Shown here: piece after piece, positions 22,404 through 31,930 of the stretch
Position numbering within the stretch: the stretch's first letter is position 1
How the letters are laid out: every line of letters begins with the position of its first letter
Source: Verminephrobacter eiseniae EF01-2
Lineage (GTDB): Bacteria > Pseudomonadota > Gammaproteobacteria > Burkholderiales > Burkholderiaceae_C
DNA: 64,000 nt
Reading direction: 5' to 3'
Assembly: GCF_000015565.1 (NCBI RefSeq)
Contig: NC_008786.1
Span: forward strand, 4,948,501-5,012,500
Program-made: the position numbers and the translations under genes
Notes under the pieces: model-generated
The model's database searches: none
Told to the model about the DNA's origin: nothing
What the model saw: only the letters and a program-made list of their open reading frames with translations

Positions 22404-23993
22404 ATGACAGATTTCCAGTTCCCGCGCCCCCGGGATGCCGAACTCCAGCGGGCGTTGCAGGACCCGGCCCGACGCCATCTGCTGCTCGGCGCACTGGCTG
22501 CCGGTGCGGGCGCGCTCCTGCCGTGGCAGATGGCCGGCGCGCAGACCGTGGGCAAGTCGACCCTGGCGATCGCCTACCCGGTGGATGTGCCGACATGGGA
22601 TCCGAACGCGCTGTCCATTCCCGCCATCCAGAGCCTGTATCAGTCGGTATTCGATTCGCCGTTGCGCTACTCACCGCAGTTGAAGCTCGAACCGCGCCAG
22701 GTCAAGGAGTGGAAGTGGCTTGACAACCAGGCCACCCGTCTCGCGATCACCCTGCGCGACGACATCCTGTTCCACGACGGCACGCGCATGACGATGGCCG
22801 ACGTCCGCTACAGCTTGGCCGAGCGCGCGCAGGCCGACAAAAAGCTGCTGGTCGGCGGCATGCTCAACACCCTCAGCGATATCGAGCTGAGCTCGCCGAC
22901 CAAGGGCGTCATCGTGTTCAACCGGCCGACACCGGCCGCCCCGATCTACCTGGCCTTTCTTGCCGTCTACGTGGTGCCCAGGGCCTACATGGAGAAGGTG
23001 GGAGCCGAGGGCTTCAACGCCAAGCCGATCGGCGCCGGCCCCTACCGGATGGTGGAGCACCAGCGCGGCTCGCGCATCGTGCTGGAAGGCTTCGACAAGT
23101 ACTGGGGCGGCGCGCCCCCGATCAGGCAGGCGGTGTTCCAGATCGTGCCGGAAGGCTCGGCGCGCGTCGCGCTGGCCGAGTCCGGGCGGGTCGGGATGGC
23201 CACGCAACTGCCGATGCGCGAAGTGCATCGGCTGGCGTCGAAGACCGGCATCGTGACCAAGGCCTATCCCGTCTCGGAGGTCTACATGATCCGGATTCCC
23301 AACTACGTCAAGCCGATGGACAACGATCACGTGCGTGCGGCCATGCACCTGTCCATCGACAAGGCGGCCCTGTCCAAGGCGTTCTACGACGGCGTCGCCA
23401 AGCCGCTGTCGGTCATGGCGCCCGAAGGCACGCCCTCCCATGTGCCCGATTTCCACTTCCCCCACGACAAGAACAAGGCCATCGATGAACTGAAGGCTGC
23501 CGGCTTCAGCCCTGCCAACCCGGTGTCCTTCACGCTGCTGTCCACCAACGGCGTGTTCCCGAACGACTACGACATGGCGCGCGCCATCTCTGGCATGTGG
23601 AAGGCGGTGGGCATCAACGCCACCATCGAGGAAACCACGCCGGCCAAACTGGTCGAGGCGGCGCAGAACGGCAAGCTCGCGGGCCCGCTCCTCTACAACT
23701 GGGTCAACAGCACCGGCGACCCGGAGAACTATGCCGGCCGCATCTTCGACCCGCGTCTGCGCTTCTCGACCTGGAAGGACATGTCGCTGGCCCCGCGCAT
23801 CGATGCCCTGATGACCGAAGTCGACGAGGCCAAGCGCATGGCCGGCTACAAGGCCCTCAACGTCGAATCATCGCGGCAATCCTGGGCCATCCCGCTGCTG
23901 CAGGCCGTCGCCACGGCGGCGTATTCGTCGGCGCTGCAGCCCACCCTGTTCGACAACGGCTACATCCTGCCGGCTGACATGAAGTACCGCTGA
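22404..23993 (+). CDS. ABC transporter substrate-binding protein, family 5 (peptide/opine type)
   Basis: A 529-residue periplasmic receptor of the DppA/OppA class. A twin-arginine-like leader (RRHLLLGALAAGAGALLPW) ends near residue 48. The family signature region includes VKEWKWLDNQATRLAITLRDDILFHDGTRM. The start at 22404 has a GGAAGAGA site 8-9 nt upstream; the open frame before it reads through the miniature element. It is first in a receptor-permease-permease-ATPase order. The ligand may be a peptide or the compound handled by the neighbouring aldolase operon. Confidence 0.92.
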   Translation: MTDFQFPRPRDAELQRALQDPARRHLLLGALAAGAGALLPWQMAGAQTVGKSTLAIAYPVDVPTWDPNALSIPAIQSLYQSVFDSPLRYSPQLKLEPRQVKEWKWLDNQATRLAITLRDDILFHDGTRMTMADVRYSLAERAQADKKLLVGGMLNTLSDIELSSPTKGVIVFNRPTPAAPIYLAFLAVYVVPRAYMEKVGAEGFNAKPIGAGPYRMVEHQRGSRIVLEGFDKYWGGAPPIRQAVFQIVPEGSARVALAESGRVGMATQLPMREVHRLASKTGIVTKAYPVSEVYMIRIPNYVKPMDNDHVRAAMHLSIDKAALSKAFYDGVAKPLSVMAPEGTPSHVPDFHFPHDKNKAIDELKAAGFSPANPVSFTLLSTNGVFPNDYDMARAISGMWKAVGINATIEETTPAKLVEAAQNGKLAGPLLYNWVNSTGDPENYAGRIFDPRLRFSTWKDMSLAPRIDALMTEVDEAKRMAGYKALNVESSRQSWAIPLLQAVATAAYSSALQPTLFDNGYILPADMKYR

Positions 23994-24035
23994 ACCGGCC
24001 TCGCCCACTGACAGGCCGCGCGCAGGATCCACCAC

Positions 24036-25052
24036 ATGTTCCCGCTCATTTCCGCGATCGTCCTGCGCCGGCTGCTGCTGGCCATCCCGACCCTGCTGCT
24101 GTTGTCGCTGGTGGTGTTCGTCGTGCTGCGCATGCTGCCGGTGGATCCGCTGGTGCTGCTGCTGCCGGCATCGGCCACGGCAGCGGATGCCGCAGTGCTG
24201 CGGGAGCAGCTCGGTTTCGACAAGCCCGTGCCGCAGCAATTCCTCATCTGGCTGTGGCAGGCATTCAACGGCAACCTGGGCACCTCGATCAACTTCCGCC
24301 AGCCGGTCGCCCACCTGATGCTGTCCTCGCTGCCGGCGACGCTGGAGCTGACGCTGGCCGGCCTGCTGCTTGCGCTTGTGATCAGCGTGCCAGGCGGCGT
24401 GCTGGCCTACGCGCTCTACCAGCGCCGGCGCGAAACCGCCGCAGACCTCGCGGTGGCATCGATGCAGTCAATCCCTTCCTTCCTCTGGAGTCTGTTGCTG
24501 ATCCTGACCTTCGGCGTGCTGTGGCCCGTGCTGCCCTTCAGCGGGCGGGTCGGCGTAGGCGTTGCGCTGCCCGACATCACCGGCTTCGCCGTCATCGACC
24601 TTCTGCTGGTGGGGCGCTTCGATGCCTGGCTCACGGCGCTGTCGCACCTGCTGCTGCCGGCGCTGGCCCTGGCCCTGGGCTTCGCGCCGCTCGTGATCCG
24701 GGTGCTGCGCTCCAGCCTGATCGACGCCGCGAGCGAGCCCTACGTGGAAGCGGCGCGGCTGCGCGGGCTGTCGGAAACGCGCATCGTGTGGCGCCACATG
24801 CTGAAAAACGCGGCGCTGCCCACGGTCACCATGATCGGCGTGCAGTTCGGCTTCCTGTTCGGCGGCGCGTTGCTGGTGGAAATGATCTTCGGCTTCCCCG
24901 GCGTCGGGAACCTGATGGTGCAGGCGGTCAGGGGCAACGACCTGCCATTGATCCAGGGCATTGCCCTGATCTTCTGCGTGCTGATGCTGGCGATCACGGT
25001 GATCGTCGACGTTCTGTATGCCGTGTTGAACCCGCGACTGAGAACGCCATGA
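24036..25052 (+). CDS. ABC transporter permease, DppB type
   Basis: A 338-residue inner-membrane permease with an N-terminal anchor helix (RRLLLAIPTLLLLSLVVFVVL) and about five further helices. The binding-protein-dependent transport EAA loop reads YVEAARLRGLSETRIVWRHML. It pairs with the next gene, which it overlaps by ATGA. Confidence 0.93.
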   Translation: MFPLISAIVLRRLLLAIPTLLLLSLVVFVVLRMLPVDPLVLLLPASATAADAAVLREQLGFDKPVPQQFLIWLWQAFNGNLGTSINFRQPVAHLMLSSLPATLELTLAGLLLALVISVPGGVLAYALYQRRRETAADLAVASMQSIPSFLWSLLLILTFGVLWPVLPFSGRVGVGVALPDITGFAVIDLLLVGRFDAWLTALSHLLLPALALALGFAPLVIRVLRSSLIDAASEPYVEAARLRGLSETRIVWRHMLKNAALPTVTMIGVQFGFLFGGALLVEMIFGFPGVGNLMVQAVRGNDLPLIQGIALIFCVLMLAITVIVDVLYAVLNPRLRTP

Positions 25053-25972
25053 CCGCGACGGCAATGCCCACCTCGCCGGCCCCGACGGCCCCGACGACCC
25101 TCTGCGCTGGCGTCACCTGCGGCGCGTTGCGCCAGTTGGGTCGCCAGCCGCGCGTGTGGGTGGGCGGCAGCATTCTTTTGGTGATGCTGTCGTTGGCCGT
25201 GTTCGCGCCCTGGGTGGCGCCGCACGACCCACTGGAACAGGACCTGCTGCACATGCTGACGCCGCCGATGTGGGCGTCGGGGGGCGACGCCGCTTTCCCC
25301 CTCGGGACCGACGGCCTGGGTCGCTGTGTGCTGTCACGCGCCATCTACGGCGCGCGCGTGGCCTTGACCGTGGCCGTCGTCGCAGCGCTGGGCTCGATGC
25401 TGCTCGGCAGCACCCTGGCAATGCTGGGGGGCTACTTCGGCGGCGTGGTCGATCGCGGCATCAGCTACGTGGTCGACCTTTGGATGTCGTTCCCACCCGT
25501 GGTGCTATCGCTGATCCTGCTGGTCGGCCTCGGCACAGGCGTGGACAAGGTGATCCTGGCGGTGGTGCTGGTGGACTGGACGCGCTTTTGCCGCGTGATC
25601 CGGGCCGACGTGCTGGTCACCCGCCGCCGTGACTATGTGCTGGCGGCTCGGTTGCTGGGCTTCAGCCATCTGCGCACCATGCTGCGCGAAGTGCTGCCGG
25701 CGGTAGTGCCGTTGATGATCACGCTGTTCTCCATCGAGATGGGCATCGCCATCGTGGTGGAGGCGACGCTGTCCTTCATCGGCCTTTCGGTGCCGGCGCA
25801 GGTCACCACCTGGGGTCAGATGTTGGCGGACGCTCGCACCGACATGCAAAGCGCCGCCTGGGTGATGCTGGTTCCGGTCGCCTGCATCATCCTCACGGTG
25901 CTGGGCTGCAACCTCTTCGGCGACGGTGTCCGTGTCGCGCTGGACCCGCGGCTGCGCCTGCGCAGCGAATGA
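25049..25972 (+). CDS. ABC transporter permease, DppC type
   Basis: A 307-residue permease. It has the DppC N-terminal anchor (VWVGGSILLVMLSLAVFAPWVAP), the conserved HDPLEQD and FPLGTDGLGRCVLSR segments, and the EAA loop DYVLAARLLGFSHLRTMLREVLP. The ATG at 25049 overlaps the stop of the upstream permease, indicating translational coupling. The two permeases form the heterodimeric channel. Confidence 0.93.
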   Translation: MTATAMPTSPAPTAPTTLCAGVTCGALRQLGRQPRVWVGGSILLVMLSLAVFAPWVAPHDPLEQDLLHMLTPPMWASGGDAAFPLGTDGLGRCVLSRAIYGARVALTVAVVAALGSMLLGSTLAMLGGYFGGVVDRGISYVVDLWMSFPPVVLSLILLVGLGTGVDKVILAVVLVDWTRFCRVIRADVLVTRRRDYVLAARLLGFSHLRTMLREVLPAVVPLMITLFSIEMGIAIVVEATLSFIGLSVPAQVTTWGQMLADARTDMQSAAWVMLVPVACIILTVLGCNLFGDGVRVALDPRLRLRSE

Positions 25973-25973
25973 C

Positions 25974-27830
25974 ATGCTCGGCATCTCCCATCTCACATTG
26001 ACGGCCCGCCGCAGTGGCGCGAAGGTCGACTTGCTGCGCGACATCTCGCTCACCCTGGAACGCGGCAAGGTCCTCGGGCTGGTGGGCGAGTCCGGCGCCG
26101 GCAAGAGCATGATCGGCCGTGTGATCGCCGGCCACACCCCGGCTGGCTTCGAGATCACGCGCGGCAGCATCATGTTCGATGGTCTGGATCTGCTGACGCT
26201 GGACAGCAAGACTTGGCGCCAACTGCTGGGGCGGCGCATTGCTTTCGTGCCGCAGGAACCGCTGACGGCGTTGAACCCGGTGCTGACCATCGCCCAGACC
26301 TTCGACGAGCACCTCGCGCACCTGGGGGTGCCGTCCCGAGAGCGGCAGCGCTCGATGCTGCAGCAGTTGGAATCGGTGCATCTGCCGAAGCCCAACGAGT
26401 TGGCCGAGCGCTACCCGCACGAACTCTCGGGCGGCCAGTGCCAGCGCGTGCTGATCGCGATGGCTTTCGTCGCCAACCCGGCGCTCATCGTCGCCGACGA
26501 GCCAACCACCGCGTTGGACGTCGTCAGCCAGGCCAACGTGCTTCAACTGCTCGCCGGGCAGAGGCGCATTCATCACACGGCGATGCTGCTGATCACGCAC
26601 GACCTGCGGCTGGCGGCCCACGTGTGCGACGACATCGCCGTGTTCTACGCAGGCGAGCAGGTCGAATACGGACCCGCGCGCGCAGTGCTGCGCCGCTCGC
26701 GCCACCACTACACCTGGGCGCTGGACCACGCCACGCCCGACGTGCATGGGCCGCAGCGCCTGCTGCCGACCCTCGGCGGCCAGATGCCGGGCGTCGCGGC
26801 GATGGGAGCCATCACCGGCTGTCGCTTCGCCGCGCGCTGCCCGCAGCGGCAGCCTGCCTGCACGCAGGAGCCGCCCGCCCTGGTCGAACAGGCTGCCGGG
26901 CACTGGGTCCGATGCATCGCGCCGCGGGAACTCACGGCGAACCATGCGCCCGCCGACGACAGCCACAGTGGGGCTTGGAAAGTGCCGCGCGGCGACCCCG
27001 CTGCGCCGCCGCTGGTGGAACTCCGGGACGCGACGCTGCGCTACTCCGCGCGCCGGGGCCTGCTGGGTCGGCGCAAGGTGCACAACATCGCCGTCAACCG
27101 GCTCTCGCTGAAGGTGCAGCCCGGGGAGTTCGTCGGCATCGTGGGGGAAAGCGGCAGCGGCAAAAGTTCGGTGGCGCGGCTGATCGTCGGCGCCGAGTCG
27201 CTCACCAGCGGCCGGCTGCTGGTGAATGGGCAGGAACGGTCGAGTGCCCACGCCCTGCGGCTCACGCGCGAGCAAGTGCAGATGATCTTCCAGGATCCGC
27301 ACTCCGCGCTGAACCCGCGCCGCTCTGTGTTCCGGCTCCTGACCCAGGCCTACGAGTCCGACCAGATGGCGGCGAAGCTCCAGCGCAACCCGCGCGAGCA
27401 GCATGCCCGCCAACTGCTGAACGACGTCGGAATGCCGCAGGACGCGCTCACGCGCTTTCCAAGTCAGCTTTCGGGCGGGCAAAAGCAGCGCGTGAACATC
27501 GGTCGGGCTTTGTGTGTGATGCCCCAACTGTTGGTGGCCGACGAAATCGTATCCGGGCTTGACGTGTCGGTGCAGGCCCAGGTCCTGAACATGCTGATCG
27601 AACTGGGACGGCGCCACGGCATCGCGCTGGTGTTGATCTCGCACGACCTGTCGGTCGTTCGCTACCTGTGCTCGCGGGTGGTCGTGATGCAGCGTGGCGA
27701 CGTGGTCGAGGAGGGCGAAACCGAGGCGGTATTCGCCAATCCGCGACATCCCTACACCCGTTTGCTGCTCACCTCGGTGCCGCCAGCGGACCCGTCTGTC
27801 GCCTGGCCGCCTGCGCCAGTGGCGCATTGA
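25974..27830 (+). CDS. Fused double ATP-binding protein (DppD-DppF type)
   Basis: A 618-residue protein with two complete ABC domains in tandem. The first has Walker A GESGAGKS (about 40-47) and signature LSGGQCQRV. The second has Walker A GESGSGKS (about 391) and signature LSGGQKQRV. Between them lies the oligopeptide-specific cysteine motif CRFAARCPQRQPAC. Separate DppD and DppF subunits are normally used; here one chain supplies both sites. It begins 1 nt after the permease stop, closing the operon. Confidence 0.93.
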   Translation: MLGISHLTLTARRSGAKVDLLRDISLTLERGKVLGLVGESGAGKSMIGRVIAGHTPAGFEITRGSIMFDGLDLLTLDSKTWRQLLGRRIAFVPQEPLTALNPVLTIAQTFDEHLAHLGVPSRERQRSMLQQLESVHLPKPNELAERYPHELSGGQCQRVLIAMAFVANPALIVADEPTTALDVVSQANVLQLLAGQRRIHHTAMLLITHDLRLAAHVCDDIAVFYAGEQVEYGPARAVLRRSRHHYTWALDHATPDVHGPQRLLPTLGGQMPGVAAMGAITGCRFAARCPQRQPACTQEPPALVEQAAGHWVRCIAPRELTANHAPADDSHSGAWKVPRGDPAAPPLVELRDATLRYSARRGLLGRRKVHNIAVNRLSLKVQPGEFVGIVGESGSGKSSVARLIVGAESLTSGRLLVNGQERSSAHALRLTREQVQMIFQDPHSALNPRRSVFRLLTQAYESDQMAAKLQRNPREQHARQLLNDVGMPQDALTRFPSQLSGGQKQRVNIGRALCVMPQLLVADEIVSGLDVSVQAQVLNMLIELGRRHGIALVLISHDLSVVRYLCSRVVVMQRGDVVEEGETEAVFANPRHPYTRLLLTSVPPADPSVAWPPAPVAH

Positions 27831-27959
27831 GGCAGTCTGCCTGACACCCTTCGACGCACCGTTGCCGCAGGAGGCTTGAGTGCCATGACCAACAGCCCGC
27901 TTCGGAGCGGAAAGGAAGGCCATCGCAGGGACTTGTTTGGCGTCGCCATCGATCCCGAC

Positions 27960-29021
27960 TTACTGCGCCGCAATGCGATCGAGAATCTTGCCTTCGCGCT
28001 GCTCCAGACCGGCAGGAATCGGCGGGAACCATCTGACGTGCGCGATGGCTTGCGGCGAGTAGATGCGTTCCAGGCTCTTGCGCAGCTTTTCCGAGGCAAA
28101 ATCCTGCGCGCCCACCGAGGCCGTCATATTGCCGGACGACTGCATGATGAGCGCGGCGTTCTCTGGCCGCATGACGAAATCCACCCACTTGTAAGCGGCC
28201 TCGTCGGCCCGGCCCTTGGCGGGTAGCACGAAGGTATCGATCCAGCCCAGCGGGTTCTTGTCATAGCCGGTGTCCATGCCCTCTTCCTGCAACTTGATGG
28301 CATGCAAATCCCACCCCTCGGCGGCCACGACTTCGCCGGAGCGCATCATGTTCAGCAGATCGTCGGAGTTGTTCCAATAGGCTTTCACATTGGCTTTGCA
28401 GGCCGCCAGCTTTTGCCCGGCGCGGTCGATGATGCCCTGATACTTGTCCGGCTCGCCATAGGCAGCAAAGGGGTCATCGCCATTGGCAAACGCCATCAGA
28501 ATCAGCGCGGGCCTCCGGATGCGCATCGTCACCTTGCCCTTGTGGGCATCGGCGCACAGGTCGGCGATGCTCGACACATTGGGCGCCTTGGCATGGTTCG
28601 TCAGCACGCCCAGGGTGCCCCAGGTAAAAGGCAGCGCATAGACCTTGCCGGCGATGGTGGCGCTGGCCTTGGCCGCCTCCAGCAGGCTGGGAGTGAACTG
28701 CTGGAGCTTGACCTTGGACAGATCCAGCGGCTTGTAGATACGAAAATCCGCCTGCGGCCCGACAATCCGGTCGTGGCTGGGCTGCGCCAAGTCAAACCCG
28801 GCGCCGCCGGTGGCGCGCAGCCTGGAGATGATGTCCTCATTGTTCGAGAGCGTGATTTGCACATCGATGCCGGTTTCCTGCTTGAACTTTTTGACCAACT
28901 CCGGCGGCGCGTAATTGCCCCAGGTCAGCAATCTGAGGGTTTCGGCAGATGCGGTGGCAGTGGCGGCCAGGCCCACCAATCCTGCCAGCACACTGGCAAG
29001 GTAATGCTTCGCTTTCGTCAT
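27960..29021 (-). CDS. Spermidine/putrescine-type ABC substrate-binding protein (paralogue 1)
   Basis: A 353-residue periplasmic binding protein of the PotD class. The signal peptide ends ASA before ETLRLLTWGNYAPP. It has NNEDIISRLRATGGAGFDL, YALPFTWGTLGVLTN and the SGEVVAAEGWD region. A strong AAAGGAGA site precedes the ATG. It is very similar over its whole length to the next upstream gene. No potA/B/C genes flank it, so it must share a membrane complex encoded elsewhere. Confidence 0.88.
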   Translation of the reverse strand: MTKAKHYLASVLAGLVGLAATATASAETLRLLTWGNYAPPELVKKFKQETGIDVQITLSNNEDIISRLRATGGAGFDLAQPSHDRIVGPQADFRIYKPLDLSKVKLQQFTPSLLEAAKASATIAGKVYALPFTWGTLGVLTNHAKAPNVSSIADLCADAHKGKVTMRIRRPALILMAFANGDDPFAAYGEPDKYQGIIDRAGQKLAACKANVKAYWNNSDDLLNMMRSGEVVAAEGWDLHAIKLQEEGMDTGYDKNPLGWIDTFVLPAKGRADEAAYKWVDFVMRPENAALIMQSSGNMTASVGAQDFASEKLRKSLERIYSPQAIAHVRWFPPIPAGLEQREGKILDRIAAQ

Positions 29022-29187
29022 GGCTCGATCTCCTTTGGGTTGACACAAAATTTCATCGGACTTTTCATCCCGCTTTGCCCACACCTGCTGCCGGCATTGC
29101 CCCTGCCCCGGCGAGCGGAATGGCAGACATCATGCGCCATGCGTCTGGCACATCCAGGCACATGCCCAGGCCATTGCAGCCCTGCAC

Positions 29188-30246
29188 CTACTGCGCCGCG
29201 ACGCGATCGAGAACCTTGCCCTCGCGCAGTTCCAGGCCGGCGGGAATTTGCGGGAACCACCTGATGCTGGCAATCGCTTGCGGCGAATAGATGCGTTGCA
29301 GGCTTTGGCGCAGCTTTTCAGGGGCCACATCCTGCGCACCCACCGAGGCCGTCATATTGCTCGACGATTGCATGATGAGCGCGGCGTTCTCTGGCCGCAT
29401 CACGAAATCGATCCATTGGTAAGCGGCACCATCGGCCCGGCCCTTGGCGGGCAGCACGAAGGTATTGATCCAGCCCAGCGGGTTTTTGTCATAGCCGATG
29501 TCCATGCCCTCGCCCTGCAACTTGAAGGCATGCGAATCCCAGCCCTCGGTGGCCACGATTTCACCGGAGCGCATCATGTTCAGCAAATCGTCAGAGTTGT
29601 TCCAATAGGCTTTCACATGGGCTTTGCAGGCTGCCAGCCTTTGCCCGGCGCGGTCGATGATGGCTTGGTACTTGTCCGGCTCGCCATAGGCGGCAAAGGG
29701 GTCATCGCCATGGGCAAACGCCATCAACATCAGCGCGGGCCGCCGGATGCGCATCGCCACCCGGCCCTTGTAGGCATCGGCGCACAGGTCGGCAATGCTC
29801 GACACCTTGGGCGCCTTGGCATGGTTCGTCAGCACACCCAGAGTGCCCCAGGTAAAAGGCAACGCATAGACCTTGCCGGCGATGGTAGTGCTGGCCTTGG
29901 TCGCCTCCAGCAGGCCGGGGGTGAACTGCGAGAGCTTGACCCGGGACAGATCCAGCGGCTTGTAGATACGAAAATCCGCCTGCGGCCCGACAATCCGGTC
30001 GTGGCTGGGTTGCGCCAAGTCAAACCCGGCGCCGCCGGTGGCGCGCAGCCTGGAGATGATGTCCTCATTGTTCGACAACGTAACCTGCACCTCGATGCCG
30101 GTCTCTTGCCTGAATTTTTGCACCAGCGCCTCTGGCGCCAGGTCGCTCCAGGTCAGCAGTCTCAAGGTCTCGGCGGAGGCGACGCTTGCGGCAGCCGCCA
30201 GGCCCACCAAGCCCGTCAGCAAAACAAGCCGCTTCATTTTCATCAT
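29188..30246 (-). CDS. Spermidine/putrescine-type ABC substrate-binding protein (paralogue 2)
   Basis: A 352-residue tandem paralogue of the preceding gene, with the same leader architecture (ASA before ETLRLLTWSDLAPE) and near-identical ligand-pocket segments. Differences cluster in the signal peptide, the first mature 30 residues and scattered surface positions. The 166-bp spacer between the copies, plus an individual ribosome site for each, suggests a duplication kept as two expressed genes. Start placed at the double methionine 30246. Confidence 0.88.
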   Translation of the reverse strand: MMKMKRLVLLTGLVGLAAAASVASAETLRLLTWSDLAPEALVQKFRQETGIEVQVTLSNNEDIISRLRATGGAGFDLAQPSHDRIVGPQADFRIYKPLDLSRVKLSQFTPGLLEATKASTTIAGKVYALPFTWGTLGVLTNHAKAPKVSSIADLCADAYKGRVAMRIRRPALMLMAFAHGDDPFAAYGEPDKYQAIIDRAGQRLAACKAHVKAYWNNSDDLLNMMRSGEIVATEGWDSHAFKLQGEGMDIGYDKNPLGWINTFVLPAKGRADGAAYQWIDFVMRPENAALIMQSSSNMTASVGAQDVAPEKLRQSLQRIYSPQAIASIRWFPQIPAGLELREGKVLDRVAAQ

Positions 30247-30368
30247 CGTCGCGTCTCCATTGACATGCTTCCTGTCCGACTGCTCTTGCAGGGCGCTGCC
30301 TGCTTGGCCCCGCACCCCGGATGGCAAGCGCTAAGCTACGCCAACAGTGGCTTGGCACAAATACCCAT

Positions 30369-30691
30369 TTTGAAAAAATATGGCAGTCCATTTTTGATGA
30401 AGTGTGGGGTGTCGCGCTGGAGCACAAAGCATGGCATCCGAGCGTGCCAAGACCGAGGGCGCCAAGATTCACTGGGGCTATGTGGCCGGCACAAAGACCA
30501 GATCAAAGTGTTCTACTTACCCAGCCAAGGTCCCGAACCCCATCCCGACGAACGACTTAACGCCCATGCCTTGGACCCACGGATATTCGGCTTTGCCTTC
30601 ATCGTGGCCGGTGTCGTCGTTCTGAATATCAGTGCACGCTGGTGCTGGCATGTGGGTGCACCATCATAATGGACTGCCATTTTTTCCAGAA
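30369..30691 (+). pseudogene. IS630-family relic with terminal inverted repeats
   Basis: The inverted ends share TGGCAGTCCATT (30382-30393) and AATGGACTGCCA (30669-30680), with similar A/T-rich flanks. Inside, the forward frame near 30487-30573 reads HKDQIKVFYLPSQGPEPHPDERLNA, a decayed form of the IS630 C-terminal IEVFYLPSYSPELNPDE motif carrying the last catalytic acid. The N-terminal two thirds of the transposase are missing. The rest of the 30247-30826 gap holds nothing recognisable apart from the region before the next gene. Confidence 0.65.
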
Positions 30692-30826
30692 TGGACGTTT
30701 GGATTCAGTCTATTTTGAGTAGAAGATAGCATCCCCGATGGCCCAATGGCACGGCGGCTCTCGGATGGCCACGCTGATTGCAACGGGCCGTCATGAGGAG
30801 CGATACCCGGCCGGAGTAAATACGTA

Positions 30827-31930
30827 ATGAAAATCAATCGTCTCGAGACATTCAGCAACAGGCACGTTGGCTTTGTGCGTGTCACCACCGATACCGGTCT
30901 GCAAGGCTGGGGGCAGATGTCCACCTATAACGCGGATATCACGGCGCAGGTGTTTCATCGGCAAATCGCGCCCTGGGCTTTGGGCGCGAATGCCCTGGAT
31001 ATTGAGCATCTGGTCAATATCATCCCGGAGCGTGAGCACAAATTCCCCTGTTCCTATTTATTTCGCGCCTTGGCCGGTCTGGACACCGCGCTGTGGGACT
31101 TGCGCGGCAAGTTGGAGCAAAAGAGCGTCTGCGAACTGTTGGGCGGCCAGCCGCGTGCCTTTCCGGTTTATGCGTCGAGCATGAAGCGCGACATCACGCC
31201 CGAGAATGAGGCTGCGCGGCTGTCCAGACTGCGCGACGCACATGGTTTTGGCGCCTTCAAATTCCGCGTCGGCAAGGAGTGCGGCCATGACCAGGATGAA
31301 TGGCCGGGGCGCACCGAGGCGATTGTCCCGACCATGCGCCGCGCACTCGGTGATGGCGCGCGTTTGCTGGTCGATGGCAATAGCTGCTACACACCGGCCA
31401 AGGCGATTGCCGTCGGGCGCATGCTGGAAGAGCACGGCGTCGTCCACTTCGAGGAGCCTTGCCCCTATTGGGAACATCGCTGGACCAAGGAGGTCAAGGA
31501 AAGCCTGAAACTCGACGTGACCGGCGGCGAGCAGGATTGCGACCTGACGTTGTGGCAATACGCGATCGATCAGCGGGTGGTGGACATCGTGCAGCCCGAT
31601 GTTTTTTACATCGGCGGCGTAACGCGCATGCTGAAGGTGGCGCGCATGGCGGAGCAGGCGGGCCTGAAGGTGACGCCGCATTCGGCCAATCACTCGCTGG
31701 TGACACTGGTGACGCTGCACATCATGGGTGCACTCAAGAATGCCGGGGATTATGTCGAATACTCGATCGAAGGCGCAGACTATTACCCATGGGAACAGGG
31801 GCTGTTCCGCAACTATTTGAACGTCAAGGACGGCAAGGTGCAGATTCCCTCCGAGCCGGGCTGGGGCCTGGAAATCTGCCCGCAATGGCTGGAAAAATCC
31901 CGTCACGCCGTCAGTGAGGTGCAGGCATGA
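30827..31930 (+). CDS. Mandelate racemase / muconate lactonizing enzyme family protein
   Basis: A 367-residue enolase-superfamily enzyme, probably a sugar-acid dehydratase or racemase. Metal ligands are Asp183 (LLVDGN), Glu209 (HFEEPCP) and Glu235 (GGEQD). The base candidates are Lys in FKFRVG and His285 (TPHSANHS). A His here resembles galactonate/gluconate-type dehydratases more than classical mandelate racemase. It is coupled by ATGA overlap to an aldehyde dehydrogenase, suggesting a short oxidative pathway. Confidence 0.9.
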   Translation: MKINRLETFSNRHVGFVRVTTDTGLQGWGQMSTYNADITAQVFHRQIAPWALGANALDIEHLVNIIPEREHKFPCSYLFRALAGLDTALWDLRGKLEQKSVCELLGGQPRAFPVYASSMKRDITPENEAARLSRLRDAHGFGAFKFRVGKECGHDQDEWPGRTEAIVPTMRRALGDGARLLVDGNSCYTPAKAIAVGRMLEEHGVVHFEEPCPYWEHRWTKEVKESLKLDVTGGEQDCDLTLWQYAIDQRVVDIVQPDVFYIGGVTRMLKVARMAEQAGLKVTPHSANHSLVTLVTLHIMGALKNAGDYVEYSIEGADYYPWEQGLFRNYLNVKDGKVQIPSEPGWGLEICPQWLEKSRHAVSEVQA

